Of a DNA stretch of 64,000 nt, positions 19,249 to 28,974 are shown in pieces. The position numbers and the translations under genes are program-made. Origin of the DNA: Lepidostoma basale (lineage: Eukaryota; Arthropoda; Insecta; Trichoptera; Lepidostomatidae); assembly GCA_022606425.2 (NCBI GenBank), contig JAHDVF020000449.1:186001-250000 (forward strand), given 5' to 3'. Numbering within the stretch: position 1 is the stretch's first letter; each line of letters begins with the position of its first letter. Below the pieces are notes generated by a model. The model had not been told where the DNA came from. It was given only the letters and a program-made list of their open reading frames with translations, and ran no database searches.

Positions 19249-19645
19249 GGGTATACTGGCAAAAAACGTTAAGTCTAAAATCGCTGTTTTGAGAAATCAA
19301 TCATTTAAGTTTTCTTTAAATTTGAAACATATAAGTGTCGTTGTCAAAAGTCAATCGAGGGAATTTTTTTCAGCCGAAGACAATAAGTAGAGTTAACGTT
19401 TTTTTCCAGTACAAAAATGTTCAACAAGACTCTTCGAAAAATATTAAGTTTTTTGAAGCTTTTAGCCTGTATGAAATACCTTTTGTACGATTTAACGTTA
19501 AATTTATTTTTAAAACTAGAGAAAAAATCTGTTTCATTCGACTTCGTGTATTTTGCCAATTTGTAGAGCATTGTAAACTTTACAATACTGCATCACTAAG
19601 TCAAAACTGCCAATTTTCGACTTAACGTTTTTTGCCAGTATACCC
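19249..19645. mobile_element. Short TIR element of 397 bases
   Basis: The ends are inverted copies over about 45 bases: GGGTATACTGGCAAAAAACG then TTAAGTC at the left, and GACTTAA then CGTTTTTTGCCAGTATACCC at the right. No coding capacity. Looks like a MITE of the Tc1/mariner size class, but I cannot fix the target-site duplication because the right flank is a TA repeat. Confidence 0.75.
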
Positions 19646-19743
<98 letters not shown>

Positions 19744-20024
19744 ATATATACACATATTATTATTACATACATTGTAGTTAATATGCCATACACATATTAC
19801 GCATACATATGTTATGCTGGTATGGCTATATACACATACACATACACACATACATCCATATACCACATTATTATTATTACATACATACATAATATACATA
19901 CATTACACATGCCATACATATTACAGCACATTACATACATTACATACAATACATTATTACACATACACATGCCATTATTGTGGCTACATTACAAACATAC
20001 ATATACATATACATATATACATTA

Positions 20025-20062
<38 letters not shown>
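19646..20062. repeat. Compound TA / CATA microsatellite
   Basis: TA repeats interrupted by ACATATA, then imperfect ACATAC/CACATA repeats, then pure AT at 20027-20058. Open frames made of YIYI repeats across it are artefacts. Confidence 0.95.
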
Positions 20063-20064
<2 letters not shown>

Positions 20065-20097
20065 ATAATAATATGTGAATATGTATAGAGTATTTAC

Positions 20098-20355
20098 TTA
20101 TCCCGCTTTCCCAACATTCATTTTTCGTGCACACGCGTCGATTTCGCGACTCTTCACATGCTCGATTTTTAATATTTGATTTGATTGTGCCACGTTTTCT
20201 TCGGTCTTCCTCTCTACATATACTTCCAAGTCAAGAGTATTTGTCTTCTGAACGTACTTTCGAATACGAAAGACGTCGATCTCCGAAACAATCATGTTCA
20301 GCAGTTTGATTGCTCTCCCCACTAACATCACGAGAGGCAGGTTGGTTCTGCATGC
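20098..20355 (-). mobile_element. LINE-A fragment fused to LINE-B fragment
   Basis: 20098-20232 is LINE-A antisense (NQILKIEHVKS.. region). 20236-20355 encodes, on the minus strand, CRTNLPLVMLVGRAIKLLNM and SEIDVFRIRKY, the LINE-B C-terminus. In the sense direction B precedes A. Confidence 0.75.
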
Positions 20356-20586
20356 TGGGGAGATAAAATATGTGCTGACGCTGTGGAAGATAATCATCCG
20401 GAACATAAAGATGGATAGCTCAAGATGACGGAATTCTCAAAGAATTTCGATAAGTCTGAAAAATGGGTAAGTGTGCACCCATCCTTCCTTATCTTGACTA
20501 TTGGTCCCCAGCATGCCCGAGAGGAATGCAGTGGGATAAAATCTTTTCCTCCTCTAGTTCCATTTACATCAAGCTTACACATACTT

Positions 20587-20989
20587 GCCTAAGACGTATG
20601 TGTGGTAGAACGATATACGACAGAATCTGCTGATATAAGAAAGGAATGTAGAGCGGAAGAAGGTATTATGAACAAAATTATGAAAGGATCGCTGCGTTGG
20701 TTCGGACATATGGAACGCATGGATGGAGAAAGAATGGCTAAGAAAGTATACGTTAATCATGTAAATGGGGTACGAAGTCGAGGCAGACCGAGGAAAACAT
20801 GGCAAGACCAAATTAATCAAATTTTAAAGGTTGGTCATGTTAGAAGTCGGAGGAATCGACGTGCGTGTATGACTCGTTGTATGAATGTGGAGGAATCTAG
20901 AGAGGTTTGCCAGGATAGAGTAGTGTGGCGGTCCATTTTCTCTGCCTACCCCTGCGGGGAAACGGCGTGATGGTTTGTTGTTGTTGTTG
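20587..20989 (+). mobile_element. LINE-A copy with 11-base TSD, long intact frame
   Basis: An open frame from 20602 to 20970 (122 residues): TTESADIRKECRAEEGIMNK, MKGSLRWFGHMERMDGERM, VRSRGRPRKTWQDQINQILK, RNRRACMTRCMNVEE, YPCGETA-stop, then a TTG tail. Flanks TACACATACTT at 20576-20586 and 20990-21000 are identical. It sits in an older LINE-A remnant (20530-20575). One of the youngest LINE-A copies here. Confidence 0.9.
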
Positions 20990-21035
20990 TACACATACTT
21001 CCACGACTTCATATTTTGTAAACCATACTTTACAT

Positions 21036-21344
21036 CTTCTTCTTCGATGGCCCTACAGCCCATATCGAGCCTTAGCCTCCAGTATTCTTCGCCTCCAACT
21101 CCTCCTGTCCTCCGCTTCGACCCTCCAATCTGACACTCTTAACAATCTTGTTCCATCTCTCTCAACTTCATCCTCCCATCGCAGCCTTGGTCGTCCAATT
21201 GGTCTTCTACCACCTGAGTGCCACTCCAGCAATCTTTTTGGGGTTCGCGATGACGGCATCCTCTGCACGTGACCGGCCCATCTCAGTCTATTCAGTCTGA
21301 CCTGTGTGGAGAGACTGGGAGCTTTGTAAATATTGTACAGCTCG
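21036..21344 (-). mobile_element. LINE-D copy with 10-base TSD
   Basis: Minus strand: MQRMPSSRTPKRLLEWHSGG, RPIGRPRLRWEDEVERDG and RRRILEAKARYGL-stop, then GAAGAAGAAG. Flanked by TACTTTACAT at 21026-21035 and 21345-21354. Upstream part truncated. Confidence 0.9.
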
Positions 21345-21354
21345 TACTTTACAT

Positions 21355-21805
21355 ATACTTTACATACCCATACTTTACATATACATACATAATTTCATCT
21401 TGAATATTCCATCCACAATAATGTTCGTAATATCTAATTAAGAATGATACTAAGACATGATGTATTTTGGCCAATTTATACTACTGTCTCTTTCTCACAT
21501 GTATTGACTAGTTCACATATAATAAGAGGAAAAAGTACCATTATTTATGCCTTGATTCACGCTAAATTAAATTTTACTGTCGTACTTTTCGCATTCTACT
21601 CAATCACTCCGTATATCGGATTCGTTATATTGCCTTATTCGTATGTTTTATGGCATCTCCTTAGCGAAAGACGTAAATTCACTCTTCGTGTAGTGAGTGA
21701 CTTTTGTAGAAAAAAGTATAAATGAAAAAAACTTGAACAATGCCGGCTGTTTATTACCCAATATGGTTTTGAAGAGCACGCTCTTCTTTTTAATACGCTG
21801 TTCTT
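21355..21805. other. Unassigned AT-rich sequence
   Basis: TTTACATA repeats at the left edge, otherwise no family. The open frame 21444-21725 has no domain. Confidence 0.3.
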
Positions 21806-21807
21806 GT

Positions 21808-21974
21808 TGCCCTTATGGTCTGTTTCTCAAGAGGAATTGGCCTCCTGCGAAATCGATTCCCAGCTGTCGATCCAACTTTTTGGTGGTCTATCCCGGAGTC
21901 ATCTAGATTGGGGTTGGACGTGTAATATAATGTAAGGGAGTCAGAAAGAATCCATTATTCTTACGTGTGTTATA
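21808..21974. repeat. Dispersed repeat I, copy 1
   Basis: TATGGTCTGTTTCTCAAGAG ... CTTTTTGGTGGTCTATCCCG ... GTAATATAATGTAAGGGAGT. A second copy is split at 29457-29575 and 29940-30000. Probably a 3' end of an RTE-like LINE. Confidence 0.55.
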
Positions 21975-22166
21975 ACAGTTGGGCTGAAAAGTTCGTAGGC
22001 TGACACATAGATGGCGTTACTAGAATTAAATCTTTATGATTTTTAGTTAGTACCAACCTTGAAAAGAAACGTGTATAAATTTGACAGCTATCGGACAATT
22101 GGTTCGTGAGATATAGCATTGTGAGTGAAACTACTTTTTTATTGTGAAAAAAATGGATATTATATA
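21975..22166 (+). mobile_element. Mariner-like 5' end
   Basis: Starts ACAGTTGGGCTGAAAAGTTC after a TA, then GTAGGCTGACACATAGATGG, a ~160-base leader and ATGGATATTATATAA, resembling the ITR, leader and start codon of a mariner transposon. The transposase frame stops at once (TAA), and the rest is missing. Confidence 0.6.
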
Positions 22167-22203
22167 AATCGTTAACATATATTTTTTTTAACATTCTTTC
22201 TTC

Positions 22204-22358
22204 TATCATGTGGCGATGAGGTTCGCAACCCATCACACCGCGTCTCCCGCGGAGCGAAAAGAGAAGGATGGAGTGCCGCATCAGTAAAAGTGTGACAGTC
22301 CATTCTTTCTGCCTACCCTTTCGGGGAGACGGCGTGATGGTTAGTTAGTTAGTTAGTT
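22204..22358 (+). mobile_element. SINE-like A3 unit (LINE-A 3' end sharing)
   Basis: GTGGCGATGAGGTTCGCAAC, CATCACACCGCGTCTCCCGC, GGATGGAGTGCCGCATCAGT, then the LINE-A terminal 55 bases and GTTA tail. The front part is not LINE-A coding sequence. Related units are at 40383, 44990, 58123 and 59697. Confidence 0.7.
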
Positions 22359-22361
22359 TTC

Positions 22362-22633
22362 TTCATTCATTCTTTCCATATGTCCAAACAATCTTAATGA
22401 TCCTTTCATTATTTTGTTCATAACACCATCATTCGCACCGCATTCACATCTTATATTTTCATTCGACACTCTATCATACACAGAGTATCAACACATTGGT
22501 CTAAGAGATCTCATTTCTACTGCATTTATTCTACTTTCATCGTTCTTTTGCCGGTTGCATGTTTCGCTTCCATACGTAAGGGTTTGTAGAAGAAAACCAT
22601 TGTGCACTGCCATTCTAGCTTTTTAATTCTCTT
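22362..22633 (-). mobile_element. LINE-A fragment
   Basis: Minus strand from an AMALHNGVL-like start through LTYGSETCNRQKNDESRINA, VEMRSLRPMC to SLRLFGHMERM. It ends at the TSD of the next LINE-A. Confidence 0.8.
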
Positions 22634-22645
22634 GCGAGTCTCGGC

Positions 22646-23277
22646 TGTTAATCGCTGACAGTGAAGACAATTCGCAAGTCTTAGTGTCAAGGATGTATGA
22701 GGCATGCAAAAAGAGTGACTTGATGATGAATGAGTCTAAATCTAAAGTGATGGTTTTCGAGAAAGAATAATGTATGACGGTTTGTGATATAAGTGCGATG
22801 GGCGAGAAATTGGAGCAAGTTACTGAATTTACGTATCTGGAAAGCATGTTTACAAGAGACGGAAAAATGGATAAAAACATCGAAAGAAGGGTTGGTGCTG
22901 GGAATAAAATAAATGGCGCACTCAAAGTCATTACTGCAAATAGAAATATATCTACACATGACTGCATCATGAATAAAATTAAAAAAGGATCCCTGAGATG
23001 GTTTGGACACATGGAACGAATGGATGAGAGTATAATGGTTAAAAAGTTGTACACAAGCAGCGTGAGTGGGAAAAGAAGCCGAGGACGACCGAGGAAAACA
23101 TGGCATGACCAAATTAATCAATTACTAAAAGGCGGCCACAGTCGGAATAATCGACGTGCGTGCATGGTACGATGTATGAAAGTAGAGGAATCCCGAGAGG
23201 TATGCCAGGACAGGCCATTGTGGCGATCCATCCTCTCCTACCCCTCTGGGGAAATGGCGTGATGGTTAGTTAGTTTA
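22646..23277 (+). mobile_element. LINE-A copy with 12-base TSD, longest 5' reach
   Basis: Starts further upstream than other copies: SDLMMNESKSKVMVFEKE (RT C-terminal palm/thumb border), one stop, then MGEKLEQVTEFTYLESMFT, ERRVGAGNKINGALKVITA, and after an internal deletion (the TLMYGSEAW segment is absent) SLRWFGHMERM to YPSGEMA-stop. Flanks GCGAGTCTCGGC at 22634-22645 and 23278-23289 are identical. Confidence 0.92.
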
Positions 23278-23600
23278 GCGAGTCTCGGCCCCGTCGCCTG
23301 GCGGGTGCAATGACAGACAGCGTTAGAGCTATAAACGTAAAGCCGTATTACACGCTTTAGCAGCAATGGGGAACTCTTATTTGAGAGATCGTTGTCTCGG
23401 ATTTCGGTTGTTATTTCTAATTGGCCGTTTGATTTTATGGTGAAAGCCCCCTCGGCTCCGGGCGTCTCGGGGCGCTGCGCTGGGCCGAGGCTGCACGACC
23501 GCTGCATTGTTACACGAGAGCGTCTATTTATTACACCTACGGCAGAGTGCTCTCTGCTCGCTCCATTGTTCGCCAGAGGTGATAATTGACTCCGATTCAA
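23278..23600. other. Repeat-free GC-rich patch
   Basis: CpG-rich (CTCGGGGCGCTGCGCTGGGC). Open frames on both strands, none with a known domain. The LINE-A copy inserted at its left edge. Candidate conserved non-coding DNA. Confidence 0.35.
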
Positions 23601-23721
23601 TGATTACAGTTGCTTAAAGAATATGTAATTCTAATTCACACCATTAGTCAATTAGCCTTAATCTTACTTAATAATTTATAATAATGTTTTGTTTACTTTA
23701 TAAACAAACAATAGTTCAAAA

Positions 23722-24425
23722 GAGACGAAGATGTAAATTATTTGGAAACAGAATATGGTAGTCGAGGCGTTTACAGGACTTATGACCTGTCATTGGTTGG
23801 GTTAAGCGATTACTTTATGTTTAACAACATTCACCATTCCGCCCTTCTTACGACACCACGTCTGACAAATCTTTTTGGAACTTATATATATGCTAATATT
23901 TTTGTTTTAATAACTTCACTGTTTGTAGGTCAGTCAGAAAAAAAGTCAGAAAAACTTTATTAATGCAATGCGAAAGACTTTTACGCAATTATCACATTGC
24001 TAGACAACGCCTAGAGTGAAACTCCAATTTTTATACTTTTAACTTGTACCAGTTTTTTTATACAGTTTGTTTTTATGTTTACAAATACTTGTAGACAAAT
24101 ACTGGATTTTTCTACAAGTATTTGTATACATAAAAACAAATTTTATACAATAGTTCTATTCGAATAAATAGAAAAGCACTTGGTATTATCGCAACTTTAT
24201 TGTTTACAATTATCACATTGCTAGACAACGCCTAGAGTGAAACTCCAATTTTTATACTTTTAACTTGTACCAGTTTTTTTATACAGTTTGTTTTTATGTT
24301 TACAAATACTTGTAGACAAATACTGGATTTTTCTATAAGTATTTGTATACATAAAAACAAATTTTATACAATAGTTCTATTCGAATAAATAGAAAAGCAC
24401 TTGGTATTATCGCAACACTTTATTA
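23722..24425 (+). mobile_element. FB1 element, rearranged
   Basis: AAAGAGACGAAGATG, GACCTGTCATTGGTTGGGTT, then TTCACTG... and internal FB1 sequence (ATTATCACATTGCTAGACAA). Contains the foldback ACAAATACTTGTAGACAAAT / CTACAAGTATTTGTA. Ends in two tandem copies, annotated separately. Confidence 0.75.
23986..24425 (+). repeat. Tandem duplication, unit 221 bases, two copies
   Basis: CAATTATCACATTGCTAGAC starts at 23986 and again at 24207. The copies are nearly identical through GGTATTATCGCAAC (an observed difference is TTCTACAAG versus TTCTATAAG). A very recent duplication inside FB1. Confidence 0.93.
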
Positions 24426-24452
24426 ATTTTTTAATTACAGATATGTAAAGAC

Positions 24453-24700
24453 GACCTTCGTGGCCTTGACGTAAGTTCTATGACTTCCACACCAAAGATC
24501 CCAGGTTCGATTCCCGGGGATGGCAGTGTATTTGTCACACTGTCTTTGGTCCGGTTTGGAATTCATGTGACGACAGTAAAATGGCGATAAATTAGCTACC
24601 TATCACATGTCACGAGAATCAATATGATAGCTTACACCCTTTACGTCGATTTGACTCGTGCTGTAATGATGTTAAGAGTGATTCAACAAAATAATAATAA
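24453..24700 (+). mobile_element. tRNA-derived SINE, copy 3
   Basis: A-box-like TGGCCTTGACG, B box GGTTCGATTCCC, then the family body and a tail of AATAATAATAATG. The best preserved promoter of the three copies. Confidence 0.87.
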
Positions 24701-24772
24701 TGTTTCGTTCCTTATTTGGTCCTTCTTCTATGCACAATTTTTAACTATATATAAAAATACTAGCGGACCGGT

Positions 24773-24886
24773 ACGTTGTATGAATGTAGAGGAGGCTAGA
24801 GAGGTGTGTCAGGATAGAGTAGTGTGGCGGTTCATTCTCTCTGCCTACTCCTGCGGGGAAACGGCGTGATGATTTGTTGTTGTTGC
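24773..24886 (+). mobile_element. LINE-A terminal fragment, TTG tail
   Basis: RCMNVEEAREVCQDRVVWRF to YSCGETA-stop, GATTTGTTGTTGTTG tail. Confidence 0.85.
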
Positions 24887-24954
24887 AAATTCTGAATAAT
24901 AATTATTAGAGAGACTTATTTGTTATTTTATTCGTATGTTAAAAATTCGCGTTG

Positions 24955-25462
24955 TTTTCTTCTTCTTCTTCTTTTTGTCCTGTCACACCTCCGTGGTGCA
25001 TAGGGCCTCAAGAAACCTTCTCCACCCGACTCTATCGCATACCTGATGCCTAACATCATCCTAAGTGAGACCTGCCGCCTTAACCTCGTCCTGCAGGGTT
25101 CTTCTCCAGGTGGCTCTAGGTCTGCCTCGCTTTCTCTTTCCCCCTATAGGGGACCATTCTAGTGCACCCTGAGCGATGCAGGCTGGGTTCCGTCTCAAAG
25201 TGTAACCGATCCACTGCCATTTGCGTCTAGCGACCTGTTCTCCAATTGGCTTTTCGCCTTTTCGCCTGCCATATTCTAGAGAGCGGCATTTGACACTTTT
25301 TGGGGCCAATAGATTCTGAATATTGAGCGAAGGCAATAAAAGGCGAAGGTTATAAACACCTGGAGTTTACCAATAACGTCCGGGGTAGACTTCCAAGTCT
25401 CACTTCCGTACAGCAGTACGCTTTTAACGCTACCATGTATAATGACGAGCGATCGTTGCATT
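24955..25462 (-). mobile_element. LINE-E fragment
   Basis: Minus strand: VLLYGSETWKSTPDVIGKLQ, FRIYWPQKVSNAA, KWQWIGYTLRRNPACIAQGA, GGKRKRGRPRATWRRTLQDE and VKAAGLT-stop, then VGWRRFL and a GAAGAAGAAGAA tail. At least one frameshift (near 25300). Confidence 0.88.
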
Positions 25463-26005
25463 ATAATTTATAAACTCCTGAACGATCCTACCACATTAGA
25501 ATTAAGTCACTCCGATTAATGTGATTCGATGATGAAGGGTAACGCTATGCTTCCTTGCCTTCGCTTATAAATAATTCCCATCAAACTCCCCTAGCGCCGT
25601 GCAGTAATCAACAGCTAATAATTGTTCTGTTTCGATGGTTCACAGTGACGACGTTCCCTGATGTGTCAACTCTTGGAATATCATTATTAATGATAATGTA
25701 TTAGGCTTGTATCAACAATTCGTATTGATGACTAACTTGTACGTAAGTTTACATTTATTCTATAATTGGTCGAAATTGTTTGATGTAGTAACACGTTATA
25801 ACATATTAAAATTGATTAACATTGTTGCTGTGTTTATAATCTAGATACAGGAAGCCAATTGTATAGCTGCATTCATTAATTTATAAAATGATTTTTGTGG
25901 GTAAATATGATATTTCGTTTTTACTTTTTAAATTTTTTTTTTTTATATAATGTGTTTTAATAACATTGTATGATTTGTTTACATTACTCCACGTAAGGTT
26001 ATGTT
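25463..26005. other. Unassigned AT-rich sequence
   Basis: No repeat family or exon recognised. Confidence 0.3.
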
Positions 26006-26007
26006 TA

Positions 26008-26060
26008 AGTCGAGAGTATGTCTTCTGAACGTACATTCACTAATATAAAAGTACTTCCAG
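26008..26060 (-). mobile_element. LINE-B short fragment
   Basis: TCGAGAGTATGTCTTCTGAA CGTACATTCACTAATAT, as in the LINE-B copies at 20236, 49630 and 54380. Confidence 0.55.
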
Positions 26061-26104
26061 TGTAAAATCTAACATTATTATTATACATTTTTAAAAACAT
26101 ATAT

Positions 26105-26188
26105 TTTATGACACGATGTATGAATGTTGAGGAAGCGAGAGAAATATGTCAGGGAAGAAAAGTATGGGGTGATGGTTAGTTAGTTTTT
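26105..26188 (+). mobile_element. LINE-A 3' fragment with internal deletion
   Basis: TMYECGGSERNMSGKKSMG-like region (TRCMNVEEAREICQGRKVW in frame) jumps directly to GGGTGATGGTTAGTTAGTT, missing the last ~40 bases of coding. Confidence 0.7.
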
Positions 26189-26228
26189 TTAAATATTTTA
26201 TATGAATGGTAAAACTGATGACAACTTT

Positions 26229-26736
26229 AAGTGAATGGTGCAGTTAAAGTTATCATCGCAATCAAAAACCAATCCAAAAAAGCTAAAATGGCAGCGCACA
26301 ATGGTGTTCTTTTACCGACCCTTATGTATGGAAGCGAAGCATGGAACTGGCAGAAGAAGGATGAAAGTAGAATAAATGCAGTGGAAATGAGATCTCTTAG
26401 ACGTATGTGTTGATACTCTGTGTATCGAAAGAAGTGTCGAATGAATATATAATAAGTGGATGCGGTGCGAATGATGGTGTTATGATCAAAATAATGAAAG
26501 GATCATTAAGATGGTTTGGGCACATTGAACGAATGAATGAAGAAAGAATGGTATAAAAAGTATATGTTAACGATGGAAATGGAACTAGAATAATTAAAAT
26601 ATTGAATGTCGCCCACGCGAGGAGTCAGAGTAATCGTAACGCGTGCATGACTGTTGAGGAAGCGAGGGAGAGGAAAGAAATATGTCAGTCCATTCTTTCT
26701 GCCTACCCCTTCAGGGAGACGGCGTGATAGTTAATT
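26229..26736 (+). mobile_element. LINE-A fragment
   Basis: MNGAVKVIIAIKNQSKKAKM, AAHNGVLLPTLMYGSEAWNW, QKKDESRINAVEMRSLRRMC, stop, then the rest in broken frames to GAGACGGCGTGATAGTTA. Keeps the segment that the 22646 copy lacks. Confidence 0.87.
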
Positions 26737-26744
26737 ATATTTCG

Positions 26745-26900
26745 TATTAAATAGTCTGTTTTCTAGAAGTTATATTATAGTTTATAGGAATGACATGTTT
26801 CTCTAATTAATCTTAATCTTAGAATGGCGATGTCATTCCCATAAACTCTTACATAATAAAATTTCTAGAAAACAGATGTTTTCGTTCATATTCAATATTT
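26745..26900. repeat. HH1 palindromic repeat, decayed centre
   Basis: Arms TGTTTTCTAGAAGTTATATT and AAATTTCTAGAAAACAGATG. The hammerhead-like centre is mostly lost (ACATGTTTCTCTAATTAATC). Confidence 0.65.
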
Positions 26901-27002
26901 GTTAAAAAAAAATCTAAAAATATATTTTTTATACACTTTTAAAATGAAAGATAAATTGATTTTTATTTATTTATAAATTGTTAAATAAAAAAAATTGTAA
27001 CA

Positions 27003-27041
27003 CCTGATGATGTCAACATAGATTGACGAAACAGCTGTCTC
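27003..27041 (+). ncRNA. HH2 hammerhead-ribozyme-like motif
   Basis: Core CTGATGA (27004-27010), one extra T, stem II GTCAA/TTGAC, GAAAC (27028-27032), AGCT, GTC (27037-27039). Stem I pairs only partly (CAC.. with GCG-like CTCG here). The HH2 body then continues to about 27110 (AAGTATCATAGTGTTTCGGT). Confidence 0.55.
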
Positions 27042-27179
27042 GTAAAATAAATATTTATGGTGTTAAAGTATCATAGTGTTTCGGTCAAAACAATGGACTA
27101 TTTTTATTTATTACAATAAAATGTATTCTCAGGATAGATGTGCTAAAATTATATAATTTTTTATGTACGAGTATATTTG

Positions 27180-27480
27180 ATCCCTGACCCTTCCCTTTTC
27201 CGGACTGTTCCGGGCAGAATGAGATCATCCACGGATGCTGCATGGTCCGTCTCAGTCGCCCGCGGCGTTTCCCGGAGACCTTATTGGCCCTGGAGGAGAG
27301 CAAGATTCTGTTTGCACGGCTGGGTAGAACAATGGCCGACCCTTGCCGCCGTGCCCTCCCTCTAAACGGGGCCGTTTTGTGTTTGATTTATTCGGTTATT
27401 ATTCACGTTTATTGATACTTTCGATTGATTAATAGCCCGACAATCTACGAAACGTAAATATAGTATTTATTGTTTCACGG
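27180..27480. other. Repeat-free GC-rich patch
   Basis: Contains CGCCCGCGGCGTTTCCCGGA. No recognisable domain in the open frames. Confidence 0.3.
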
Positions 27481-27776
27481 TGAGTTATGATGTAACGCTC
27501 ATTGTTCTATCTGCGGAACACACCCAGCGAGATGCACTAGATACAGCATTATTGTACCCAGTGTTCCGTTTAGTTTCTCTACTAAACACTGTATTAACGA
27601 TCTGAATGTGTTACGTAATAAATATCTAATGGTTCAATTTGCATACATTTTTGTAATCATCGTTTGATTTATACGAGTACATGCAACCATTATAAGATTA
27701 GAGGCTGATGTATTTAAATATTTTTTTATATAGGTACTTTGTATACAACACTCACTTTTTAAACTAATAAAAATTA

Positions 27777-27822
27777 AATATCAAACATGTTTCGGACTAC
27801 CCAGCCCTTCCTCAGTGATATT
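27777..27822 (-). ncRNA. HH4 hammerhead-ribozyme-like motif, best copy
   Basis: Minus strand: stem I AATATCA/TGATATT with 7 perfect pairs, core CTGAGGA exact, one extra A, stem II GGGCT/AGTCC (5 pairs, one G.U) with loop GGGT, GAAAC, AT, GTT. All invariant hammerhead positions are present. The cleavage triplet is GUU, which is allowed by the NUH rule but weaker than GUC. Stem III is only two pairs, as in Penelope-type hammerheads. Confidence 0.72.
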
Positions 27823-27919
27823 ATATAGATATTTAAAATATTATTAAATTTCTTCTAAGTTCGCCATACTTTGTGTTTGTAAATGTTTTATTAGTCTTTT
27901 TATTTTTTATATGCTTTAT

Positions 27920-27965
27920 AATATCGTTGAGGAAGGACCGAGTTGTCCGAAACAGGTCTGATATT
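27920..27965 (+). ncRNA. HH4 hammerhead-ribozyme-like motif, plus strand
   Basis: Stem I AATATCG/TGATATT (6 pairs and one G.U), core TTGAGGA (C3 is T), one extra A, stem II GGAC/GTCC, GAAAC, AG, GTC. C3 to U should impair cleavage. Confidence 0.6.
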
Positions 27966-28094
27966 TAATTATATTATAATTTCATTCGATTATGAATAAA
28001 TGAATAAGTTTTAACACATTTCTATGATTATTCATCGATATTCTATTAGTTTATACTATTAAATAGATTCTTAAATAATGGTGTAAAACTCTTT

Positions 28095-28270
28095 GTTAAA
28101 TATTGTATGTGAATGAACGACTCTGTTTTCTAGAAATTTTATTATATCTTATGGGAATAACATGTTTCGCGGAAAGCATTATCAAATGAAGACATTTTGT
28201 AATATCTTAGCAAGGCGAAACATGCCATTCCCATAAAATATACTAAAACTTCTAGATGTTATAATTCACA
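28095..28270. repeat. HH1 palindromic repeat
   Basis: TTTTCTAGAAATTTTATTAT arm and mirror ACTAAAACTTCTAGATG. The plus motif reads GGCGAAACATGCC. Confidence 0.68.
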
Positions 28271-28415
28271 TTAAACACTGTTTAAAATAGAAAGTTGCTC
28301 GCCAGGAAAGTTAGTGAAATCAACATCATGTAGATGCAACAAGACGACCCATGGATTACTTTTGGGTATCTTTTAAATTGTTTTTTTTTTATTTTGCTTT
28401 TAAAAAAAAAATAAC

Positions 28416-28777
<362 letters not shown>

Positions 28778-28974
28778 TTGACATTGCTGAATTGCTTACG
28801 ATTTTAACTTTGGTGTACTGTACTTTAAACATGAAAATTGTGTTAAAGCTCAATACTAATTAATTAATTAATTTTAAAAATTATAGTTAATTGCTGTTGT
28901 ATTGAAAATTATAATGGCCGTTATATCTGCACTAAGGTACTTGTTCTAATACAAATATAATATTAATTCTAATA

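Larger units (their letters stand above)
27740..27975. repeat. HH4 palindromic repeat, copy 2, complete
   Basis: Two hammerhead-like motifs facing opposite ways around a spacer; outer ends ATTAAATATCA and TGATATTTAAT. Confidence 0.85.

Noticed and set aside
19249..19625. Short frames at 19199-19390, 19335-19625 and 19344-19571
   Set aside because: They lie inside a non-coding TIR element and have no domain.
20602..20970. LINE-A, LINE-D and LINE-E open frames as host genes with RGRPR AT-hook-like motifs
   Set aside because: They are multi-copy, 5'-truncated, have poly-repeat tails and target-site duplications; the RGRPR motif is part of the RT C-terminus.
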